Positions 51,040 to 59,870 of a stretch of 64,000 nt of DNA are shown here, piece by piece (position 1 is the stretch's first letter; each line of letters begins with the position of its first letter). The DNA comes from Gordionus sp. m RMFG-2023. Taxonomy: Eukaryota > Nematomorpha > Gordioida > Chordodea > Parachordodidae. Below the pieces are notes generated by a model. It did no database searches and had not been told where the DNA came from. It worked only from the letters and a program-made list of their open reading frames with translations. Position numbers and translations under genes: made by a program. Location of the stretch: assembly GCF_954871325.1 (NCBI RefSeq), contig NC_088777.1, forward strand, positions 29,427,366 to 29,491,365, given 5' to 3'.

Positions 51040-52630
51040 CATATTCTTTCTTTTTTGCTTGATTCTTCTTCTCTGTTCCATGGCGATTTCCAGGTTTACC
51101 CAGGTAGGCCAGTTTTCCCTCTGATTTCTTATCCATTTTTGACGGTCCTGAGCATCAATATTTGTAAGATTCTTGTTCATTTCTCCACGTCATCTTGGGC
51201 ATTCCTGTAGGTCTTGATTCTCCTACTTCCATCAAGGTGCATCTCTTTACCAGGTCATCTTTTGTCATACGTTCCACATGCCCAAATCATCTTAGTCTAT
51301 TTAGTCGCATTATCACTCCAATCATTTCTATACCCAATCTTGTTCGCAATTACTTGCTAGTTTCTCTCTCTATGAGATACCCTACATATCCATTAAATCA
51401 TCCTCATCTCTGTTCTTTCTTTGACTTTGTGGGTCGTTTTCATTGCCTATGTTCCGCCGCCATAAACTAAACAACTCCTCACACAGCCTACTTAAAATTT
51501 CCCCTTTAACTTCAGAGAGACTTTCATATTTGTTAGAATAGACGACATCTCTATGAACTTCTTCCATGCTTGTCTGACCTTGCACAATGGCTGAATCTAC
51601 ACCACCATCTGCGTGTAGCATATCACTCAAATAACAATCCACTTTCCTAGAACCCATTGCCAATATCCAGACTGCCATTTTCTACGTTATCATTATTATT
51701 AAGTACACCTTTTATGCACGTCCTACAAATAAAGGTCATTCTTGCTAACATCAAACTTCCTTTTTTCTCGCTACATCTATTATGCACCCATTTCTGCATC
51801 TGATACATTGGATTGAATTTCCAGCAACTCCTTTCCCAACATCACAAGGCCACTTGCTGGATTCCTCCATCTTTAGATATTACCCACCAATCAACACCTT
51901 TGTCTTTGCTGCATTCATTTTCAAGTCCTTTGCTTTCATAGCCCTCTGCCTTCTAAGAATTTATCCCTCAATTCTTCCTCACTGCTTGCCATTTATACAA
52001 GGTCATTTGCATATAATAGCCCCAGGGAAGTCCTTCACACATTTCTCTAGCCACCACATCCATTACTAAGATAAATAATAATGGATTCAGCACGGATCTT
52101 TGATGAAGTCCTGCCTTCATTTCAAAGCTTCCATTATCTCCATCATCCGTCCGTACCACAGTTTGTGCTCCCACATAAATTACCATCACCAACCATGCGT
52201 GGCTGCCTGTCACATGCTTTCTTCAAATTAACAAACGCTTAATACAGTTTCTTTTCCTTCTTAAGATACTTCTCCTGTATTTGTCTAACCACAAAAATTA
52301 AATCTGTGGTGCCTTTCCCCGATGTAAAACCAAGCTGCATTTCATTTTAGTTTGTTTCCTTATCCGCTTCTCTAGCACACTCTCAAATACCTTCATTGCA
52401 TGTTCCAAGATTTAATAACTATGCAAGACCCGCAATCTAAAGGATCACCATTCCCCTTGTATACTGGGATAGTTATACTTCTTCGCCAATCCTCAGAGAT
52501 AGTTCCTTCTGTGACAATTAGATTGACTAAATTCATTAACCATTCAATCCCTAAGTCATCTGAACCTTTAAACATCTCTGATACCACCCTCGTTAAACTC
52601 GCTGCCTTTTCATCTTTTTTACTTGATTAA
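51040..52630 (-). pseudogene. LINE fragment (RT and C-terminus), in USP22 intron
   Basis: On the minus strand, the second half of an RTE-like ORF is readable. VVSEMFKGSDDLGIEWLMNL and DWRRSITIPVYKGNGDPLDC belong to the early RT. YVGAQTVVRTDDGDN and GLHQRSVLNPLLFILVMDVV are RT palm motifs, and LRWFGHVERM is in the C-terminal part. The same family occurs at 62,626-64,000. It lacks the endonuclease half (5' truncated, as usual for LINEs) and has many stops and frame changes. GC-rich scraps at 50,973-51,020 and 52,770-52,860 suggest it landed in a TAGAGTCCTGCAAAA-ended hAT-like element. Confidence 0.8.
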
Positions 52631-52926
52631 TATCACAATTATAAAATATTAAATAAAAAAAAGTTTTATAAGAATTAGAGTATGGGAAATATTACTATTC
52701 ATTTTTAATTATCCAAGTTATTGCTAATTTGTAATGCATAACATTAATATAGAGAATTAAATATTTTTTTAAAAATTCGGGCCACGTGAAGCAACGGGTG
52801 GGTCATAATTAAAAAAACTGTTACCAGATCTCGGATGGGCGGGCTAGAGTAAAAAAACTGATTTTGTCATAAGTTCATAATTATACTATCATTCTTATTT
52901 TCATTCTTCTATCATTCAAAATTTAC

Positions 52927-53221
52927 CTCGAGCATGTCTATGAAGCACATCGAGAGCGGCAATAAAGAACTCATGGGCGTCTTGCTGTTCGTATCCTGAC
53001 AGATGGCGCGCATTGCTCCAAACCAGGTGCAAAAATCTGTTTGGTGCATGTGCCACACGTCGACCAGGATCACTGCAGTAATAAGCAGAAGCACTTTGAT
53101 TAATTGTTGGATTTTGTATATTGCTATGATTGGCTAATTTCTCGGAGGGCGCGTAGCATGGTTGACCAATAGGAGAGGACAAGGAATCCACAAAAGTTGA
53201 AGAAGGATGGAGAGAGTAGAA
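52927..53221 (-). CDS. USP22: USP22-like deubiquitinase, second visible exon
   Basis: Begins FYS after a strong acceptor (TATTAACAG|TTC) in phase 0, completing the LFQE|FYS junction known from USP22. It ends [11 protein letters not shown] at CTCGAG|GTAAAT, phase 1. The core reads [20 protein letters not shown] followed by QQDAHEF and [11 protein letters not shown], nearly the USP22/Nonstop consensus. QQDAHEF is the second USP box. Between FYS and APNRFLH lie about 50 extra polar residues (Ser, Asn, Pro rich) where human USP22 has about ten. This is either a lineage-specific loop or an exon extended by a shifted acceptor; a weaker acceptor after TTACTGCAG does not keep phase. Confidence 0.93.
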
Positions 53222-53359
53222 CTGTTAATATATTAAAAGAGAACAAATTTTTTAAAAAAGAATTAGAAATATTTTAAAAATAGTGAGATTTCAAAAAGAT
53301 ACGAAAGATAAGATAATAAAGATTTCAAAAAATAAGAAGCTTGAAATAAAAATAAATAA

Positions 53360-54465
53360 CTAATGCTGAACTTCAAATAAAAATGCGTTATTCGTTACAT
53401 CAAAAAAAGAAACGCATTACCGTTACTCGTTACCTATAAAAAAAAACGCTATTAACTGGCTATTCAGAAAGTAACGCATTATTTGTTGCTTGATTAAATA
53501 TTATATACAAAAATAATATATTATAAGATGAGATCTTTTTATAATTATTTTTCCTAAATATAATATTAATAAAATTATACAAAAATTATATATTATAAGA
53601 TAAGATATTTTTATAATTTTTTTTAACAATCGATTTTCAAAATTTTGATCAGATAAAGAAGAGAGTGCTCAACACAATGGGAGGATTGTATTATATTTAA
53701 TAAATAAAAATTTTAATTAAGAGAATTTGTTGAAAAGGGAGGGATAATCTTTATTTTGAAAAAAGCTTTCTAAAGAATTTTTCATTCTAATTTTTTTTAA
53801 TCATTATCAGAAAATAATCTGGTATGAATATTGTTTTTTAAAGGAATCAAAGCCTGATTTTTCTTTGTCACGATATTTTCTCAAACTAGAAATAACTTTA
53901 AGCGATCTACTTTCGTTGACCTATATTTTTAATTTGAGTTCCCAAATTTATTCCACAATTTAAGAAATATTTGAGTTGGAACACAATTTTAAAAAGTGTA
54001 GACATTTACATTTGATTGTTTAAATTGGTGTAAAAAATCTTTCATATTAGGTTCAGGGCTGGTTAAATCATATTCATCTGAAGAAATATGTACAATTGAC
54101 ATAATATTCTTTATAAAATAAATTATAATATTAGAGAATAAGAATATAAATTAATAAGCTTGATTGATTCAATATTAATTAGAATAACAATCTTGACTGA
54201 AATTTAACATCGAGAATTTAATGAAAGAATTTGGTGTTTGATCTGACTTAAAAACTTGGCTTAAATTATTTATAAAATTCAAAAAATAAATAAAAATAAT
54301 TTTATAATACAATATGTTTTTTCCATATTTTTTAAGAAAAATTTAAAGTAACGAGTAATGTTTTGCGGTACTGTTACTCAAAAAAAGGAAACGCGTTATC
54401 GTTACTTGTTACTTCTATAAGAAGGTAACGAACGAATGGCGTTTATTTAACGCCAGTAATAATGA
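53360..54465 (-). mobile_element. hAT-like relic with GTTACTCGTTAC-type ends, in intron
   Basis: The left block (53,380-53,500) with GCGTTATTCGTTAC and CGTTACTCGTTACC is mirrored by the right block (54,346-54,465) with GTAACGAGTAATG and GGTAACGAACGAATGGCG. The minus strand between encodes only scraps such as MSIVHISSDEYDLTSPEPNM (about 54,100), comparable to hAT linker text. It fills the intron between the first and second visible USP22-like exons. Ends approximate. Confidence 0.5.
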
Positions 54466-54514
54466 CCTTACTTTACAGCACTATAAATAACAGATTGATT
54501 TAAAAGAAAGTTAC

Positions 54515-54684
54515 TTCTTGGAAAAGTGAAGCCAATTCACAAAGCAAGCATTCTTTTGCATCTGGCATTTTACATGAGTGCAAATCGTTGAGAAAATAGC
54601 ATTTGAAAACCGGGACATGAATAAATGCTTGCAGAATACAGTTCATAAAACAAGTGTTTCCTAAATTAATAAGACCTCTAAGAC
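54515..54684 (-). CDS. USP22: USP22-like deubiquitinase, first visible exon (catalytic Cys)
   Basis: Encodes (G)[20 protein letters not shown] and [20 protein letters not shown], then [19 protein letters not shown] is the Cys box of the USP catalytic domain, with the nucleophilic cysteine. The text aligns along its length with USP22 ([21 protein letters not shown]...SSLFQE). The acceptor is ATATTCCTAG|GTCTTA (phase 1) and the donor CAAGAA|GTAACT (phase 0), matching the next exon. The family removes ubiquitin from histone H2B in the SAGA deubiquitinase module. Upstream exons for the ZnF-UBP domain were not found before 64,000; the next several kilobases upstream are transposons. Confidence 0.94.
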
Positions 54685-54689
54685 CTAGG

Positions 54690-55539
54690 AATATAATATA
54701 AAATATATATATTAGATAAGCTTCAATTTTAAACCATTTAAAGCTTATCCCTCAAGATAGACATTCAAAGCAACCATAAGCCGCACAAATTAATAATCAA
54801 TATGTAAAATAGAGTCATCGAATCAATTTTAATTTTATACTTCTTTTCTATTTTTAATTTTTTGCCTTTTGTCTCATAGTTGCATTGCGATACTTAAATT
54901 ACAACATAAATAATGGTAAATAATATAGCTATGCTATCGCTTAATGAATCATCCCGCGGCTTAATTTTATCATGGCGCTTACTATAAATGAGGCCTAATA
55001 CTATCTAATTTGAAAAAGTACAACATGCTACATCAAATAATTCAGTTTTAGATATTTAACACATTATTTTCTTAAAATTTTATTGTACATTTTTAGATAC
55101 GGAACTAGAAATAATAGACCGAATTATAAAATTCTATGCAAAAAAACTACTTAAATTTAAACTCCTTCCCCTTAATGAAAAAAAAATTCTTGAAAATGTT
55201 TTAGCTGAAACTTTGACTTAGTTTCCCATGTTGGAGTTTTAATTGATTTGACTATGTTAATTTTCATGAATTATATTATAATTGTGGAATTTGATTAGAG
55301 GGTAGTGACTTAATGATTAGTAAAGTTTCAAAATTGGTGTTTCCAAAAGCTTGCCTCACTTCACGCTTAGAGCGTGATATAGTTTTCATTTTGTTAATAA
55401 CTCAGTTTCTTTTCGTGGTTCTCATATTTGAGTGAGTTAAAATACTAGTCAGCACACCAGTTATAGTTTTTTATATTTTCCATTTTAGCCCGATATCTCT
55501 GGCAATTTTCTTCTTTCTGTATAATGTCTACCAAAGGGA
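54690..55539. other. No confirmed gene; one possible exon
   Basis: AT-rich. At 55,095-55,219 an open stretch on the plus strand, following ACATTTTTAG, encodes DTELEIIDRIIKFYAKKLLK and related helical text. I could not assign it to a family and do not call it a gene. Confidence 0.35.
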
Positions 55540-56402
55540 TTAAAACCCGTTACTGGTTAACGGTGCATATATGCACCACCTCCTATATACCTTCTTTTAA
55601 CATAGTAGTTTTTATTTTAAAAAATAATAAAAAAGATTTTTATATAGTTCAGACATTGTACTTCAAAACTGGAAAAGAAAAATATGAAAAAAAATATTTT
55701 TTTATGTTCCTAAGAAACCCTCAAACTTTGCGAATTTATGAGGTCTAAAATGCAAAATTTTCTAAGTGATCTCACAAGCATATTATAAAATTATTTCGAT
55801 GAAAACTAGTGTGTATATATTCTTTATAGATATATCAATATTTATCAATCATTTTTGAATTTTTAAATAATTAAAATTTTAATAGGTAACCACATAAAGT
55901 TGACTGTTGCATATATGCACCGTTAACCATTAAGCAGTATAAATTATTTTAAAAAATTCAAACAAATGAAATTTAACATAATGAATTATAATTTTTTTAT
56001 ATTATACTTAAAACCACTACCGTCACTAAGGGTGGGAGGAGGAGGGGTGGGTGGCTCGAGCCCCCTTAGAATTTTTTTTAAAAAATTTTATACCCAAAAA
56101 AGACCTTTTGAAAATAATTTAAAAATTTTTTTTAGCCCCTGAGATTAAATCGAATAATATATTGTTCCTATTATAATTTTTTATCCCGATCAAATTATAT
56201 GAAATTATTAGGTTCATAAATATTCAAAAGTTTAAAATTATTTTTAGCCTCTTCCTTTCTGAAGATTTTATTTTATTTTATTTATATAAAATATTATGCA
56301 CCTGTTTTGTCAATTCAATCAAAATAATAGATGACTAATAAAAAAAATCAAGATTCTACGAAAATAATTTGTCAAGATATTTAATTTTAATAAATTTTTT
56401 TA

Positions 56403-58336
56403 ATGAAACGTTTTATAACAATTGAACAAGCGCTTGCTCAACTTTTTGAAGAGGAACCAATTGAAGAAAGAGATATGGTTATAATTCCGCCAAACCCCTC
56501 TGCAGTTAGTGATGAAGAAGATTTCGATAAAAATGACGTAACAAATGTCGGAGTTTTGCCTTCAGATACAGCTGGAGAATTGGAGATTCATAATTCAGTT
56601 GATGACGACCTTCCAGAACCATATTCTACAAGAAGCTATTCTCGAATTTCTCACAATTTAAAATGGAGAAAAACGGATGCAATATATTCTTCAAGCCCTT
56701 TCAATGGAGAAAAGGAAGATGTAATAAAACTTGAAAATGATTTACATGGTAAAAGTCCATCAGATATATTTTCTTTAATTTTCGACGAAGACTTATATTC
56801 CCTAATTGTAGAACAAAGTAATATTTATGCTAAACAAATGAATAGACCTAACATATGCATAACCATCCAAGATATTCAGAGATTTATTGGAATTCTATTT
56901 TTTACTGGATATCATTCTCTCCCACAAGAAAGAATGTACTGGTCTAATGATAGCGATATTTCTATTCCAATAATCTGGGATACAATGACCCAATTACAAT
57001 TTCGAAACTTGAAATATAATATCCATTTGGCAGACAATACAAAAATAGATATACATGATAGATTTTATAAAGTTAGGCCTTACATTAATATATTGAATAA
57101 TAAATTTCAGCAATTCGGAATTTTCAAACATCATTTATCAATAGATGAACAGATGATACCATATCGAGGAAGACATTCTTGCAAAATGTTCATAAAAGGA
57201 AAACCAATTAGATTCGGATACAAGTCTTGGATATTGGCTTCTTCCGACGGTTACGTATTCTCATTTGATATATATCAAGGAAAAAGCGAAAATAAATATG
57301 AATATGGATTAGATGGAAATGTAATCATAAAATTATTAAAGGCATTGCAAAAACCAAATTATCATAAAATATATTTTGATAATTTCTTTTCATCATTTAA
57401 ACTCTTGTCATACTTAAAACAAATGGGATATTTTGCAACTGGAACTGTGAGGGACAATAGAATAGAGCATTGCCCAGTTGAATCTATAAAGGTTGTAGCA
57501 AAAAATGAAAGAGGATATTATGATTATAGGTTTGAAAAATTAAACGAAATATTGTAGTTCGTTGGAATGATAATTCGGTGGTGACCGTTGCATAGACATG
57601 CCACACTATCTCTTTGCTTTCTAATGTTTCAAGGTATTCTAAGAAAATATCTTCTAAAATAAAAATTCCTCAGCCAAATATGGTAACTGCTTATAACAAA
57701 CACATGGGTGGAGTTGATCTATGTAGTGTTGTTAAACGGCTCGTTTTGAGCCGATTTTTAAAAACGGCTAACTCAATATTTCGTTCAGAATAGTAATACG
57801 TAAGCCTGAAGATTTTGTTTGTAGAAGGAACAATGGTTTGGACATCTATTAGCGAAATCTCGAGGCTTAGACAATATTTTTCTGGCTAAAATATTGAATT
57901 AGCCGTTTTTAAAAATCGGCTCAAAACGAGCCGTTTAACAACACTAGATCTATGTGATAATCTAATATCTACATATAGAATATAAATAAGAGGAAAAAAA
58001 TGGTGGTGGCCAATATTCACCAATTTTATTGATGTAGCTTTGGTAAATTCATGGAAAATCTGGAAATTCGTGAATCGAGATGACAAGAAGAGTTTGCTTG
58101 CATTTAGACGAGAAGTTACTAACTACCTCCTTCGAATGCCAGTAAAAATTGAAAAAAATTCAAGTACAGGTTACGCCAGCCAGTTTGCATTACAGTGTGA
58201 AAACCCTATTGATTCATCTGGACATTATTTATCCAAAATTATAGATGGAAAAAGACGAAGATGCAGATATTGCCATACGCACTCAAGATATATGTGCCAA
58301 ACATGTCAAATCGCATTCCATATTAAATGTTTCTAG
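56403..58336 (+). pseudogene. piggyBac transposase (copy A), one frameshift plus MITE
   Basis: DDE_Tnp_1_7 family transposase, which cuts and pastes at TTAA. Codons 1-100 are an acidic N-terminus. The catalytic core carries IDEQMIPYRGR (Asp near residue 248), IYFDNFFSS (Asp near 326) and, after the break, HMGGVDLCD (third Asp). The tail is a Cys/His-rich domain, CRYCHTHSRYMCQTCQIAFH and CF, typical of piggyBac. One T is missing after codon 384 relative to copy B (57,554), changing the frame. The 223-bp MITE then sits directly after the third catalytic Asp codon. Otherwise the sequence is almost as in copy B, so inactivation is recent. Confidence 0.9.
57724..57946. mobile_element. 223-bp hAT-type MITE, copy 2
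   Basis: Same length, ends and inner repeat as the copy at 41-263. The 8-bp duplication gatctatg at 57,716-57,723 and 57,947-57,954 is perfect. The piggyBac copy B keeps the uninterrupted site (about 60,505 on the reverse strand), giving an empty-site comparison that proves the boundaries. The insertion postdates the duplication of the piggyBac copies. Confidence 0.97.
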
Positions 58337-58449
58337 GATTTTCATAATATATAAACATTTTCTCTTTTTTATTATAAATTACAAAAAAAGAATAAAGATA
58401 TTTGTTGTTTTTTGTCTTATAATATTTTATATAATTTTTATCTTTTTTA

Positions 58450-59160
58450 CATTCCTCTTCCGGTATGACTTTCACATTTTTTACTATACATCTATCACAT
58501 CTCCTTAACAAATAATCCACTGCACTTTTGGTACTACCCTAAGTCATCAGCTTCTCTTATTCTTTCTAAAACATTGTATGTATTACAGACAATCATATCC
58601 ATAGCATCACTAAAATCTAAAATCCTCTACCCTTCCAAATTATCATATCCATAGCATCACTAAAATCTAAAATCCTCTACCCTTCCAAATTTCTCATTCC
58701 GTAACGGAATCCTCCATGTACTCCTTCATAACCCTCAATACACGCTCTCACATGTCAATTCAGATCACCAGCCAGGATAATCCCCTCTTCATTTGCTAGT
58801 CTCGATATCGCCCCCAATAGACTGTCCCAAAATATATCTTTCTCTTCTTCATTTCTTCCAACCTGAGGAACACGAGATAATATTATATAGCTTTCTACCA
58901 AAAATCATCTTGATAACCATTATCTGGTTATCTAGCCTGCTCACTTCGTCTATCGTGTCCACCAATTTCTCCGCAACCAATACCCCAATTTTAGCTTTAC
59001 CATCATTGCTTTCTTGCCAGAAGAATTTATACTTTTCACTAGTCTTGCCAATCGTTCTTTCGCCATTGCCTTCCCATCTTATCTCTAGTATGCAGTACAC
59101 ATCTATATGCCTTATATGCAATACATCGACAAAATGATAATATTGAATATAAATCAAATC
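58450..59160 (-). pseudogene. LINE endonuclease half, inverted piece
   Basis: On the minus strand from about 59,157: DVLHIRHIDVYCILEIRWEG, VLVAEKLVDTIDEVSRLDNQ, IILAGDLN, VHGGFRYGMRN, then VKNVKVIPEEEC at 58,450. These are the ordered motifs of an APE-type LINE endonuclease (compare NLNAHVG and CKVIPGED in the LINE at 26.8 kb). The next residues expected, QHRLVIEDL, occur at 62,627 on the opposite strand. Several stops and frame changes. See the finding on inversion. Confidence 0.82.
58592..58691. repeat. 50-bp tandem duplication inside the LINE piece
   Basis: Two adjacent copies of a 50-bp unit starting ATCATATCCATAGCATCAC. The second follows the first without a gap. A local duplication within the endonuclease coding sequence that also breaks its frame. 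Confidence 0.9.
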
Positions 59161-59384
59161 AAGACTGCTATGGAGAGTTAAAACAGTAATTATAGAATTT
59201 TAAAAAAAATTTAATATTACATAGATTCATTTTTTACTATTATATATAAAATAAAGTTAATATCGTCTTAAAAAACATTTATTTGAATTTAACCATAGTT
59301 GACCGGTCAAATGCACACTGCATCAAAAATTTAGGTAACTTTGACTCCTTTCTGACAGATTAACTATTTAAGAGACATAGTGCC

Positions 59385-59640
59385 ATAACCAGAATTTTTT
59401 AATGAGGAGGGGGATGTTTAAAATTTTTATGGGGCGTCGCTCTTAAACCCTATATTACCTGGCCATTGGCCGGGTCCCTACTATAAAAAATTATATTATC
59501 GATTTTTCGGTGGTCTCTATATAATTTTCTTTAAATTGGCTAAACAAGCCCTATTTCTAAAATGTGTATTAGTGTCTGACTTTAACCAGTATAAAAGAAA
59601 AAATTATTAGTAACAAGATTTTGGCCATCCATACGATTTA
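59385..59640 (-). repeat. Fragment of a hAT-like end family
   Basis: ATAGTGCCATAACCAGAATT followed by GGCCATTGGCCGGGTCCCT and GTGTCTGACTTTAACCA. Reversed, this resembles 3,560-3,828 (the GGGACCGGGCC block and the TAGCTATGCCACTG end). A truncated non-coding copy. Confidence 0.5.
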
Positions 59641-59703
59641 AAAGTGACTAAGCATTTATTCAGTAAATTTTATTTCATGTTTAGATCTTGTTTATTAATT
59701 TAA

Positions 59704-59860
59704 CCCATTAATGGTCAAGATTTTTCTAGTGGATAAAAATGCTCAATTTTTTCAAATTATATTGATTAATGCTCAAATATGATATTCTAAAAAAATCAGC
59801 CAAAAAAAATAATACTAAATATAAAATCTAGCCTGGTGCATATATGCACCGTTAACTATT
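59704..59860 (-). mobile_element. Detached 3' end of a piggyBac copy
   Basis: TTAA (59,700-59,703) is followed by CCCATTAATGGTCAAGATTT, the true piggyBac 3' terminus, up to the palindrome at 59,835-59,850 and GTTAACTATT. It is then joined to ten bases of LINE (aagaggaatg, 59,861-59,870) and to the 3' part of copy B, which repeats the same sequence. I interpret it as the flipped end of copy A. Confidence 0.85.
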
Positions 59861-59870
59861 AAGAGGAATG

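Larger units (their letters stand above)
55546..58449 (+). mobile_element. piggyBac element, young copy A, 3' end displaced
   Basis: Begins CCCGTTACTGGTTAACGGTG just after TTAA plus two A. It runs with near identity to copy B (reverse strand 62,621 to 59,871) until 58,449. There it switches abruptly to LINE sequence, before the usual 3' terminus. The missing 3' end is found flipped at 59,704-59,860. The 16-bp palindrome ggtgcatatatgcacc lies just inside the 5' end (55,562-55,577), and half of it recurs near 55,908. A MITE interrupts the transposase at 57,724. Confidence 0.92.

Noticed and set aside
55095-55219. Helical peptide after an acceptor-like site as an exon
   Set aside because: No matching donor, family or neighbouring exon; one short open stretch in AT-rich DNA is not enough.
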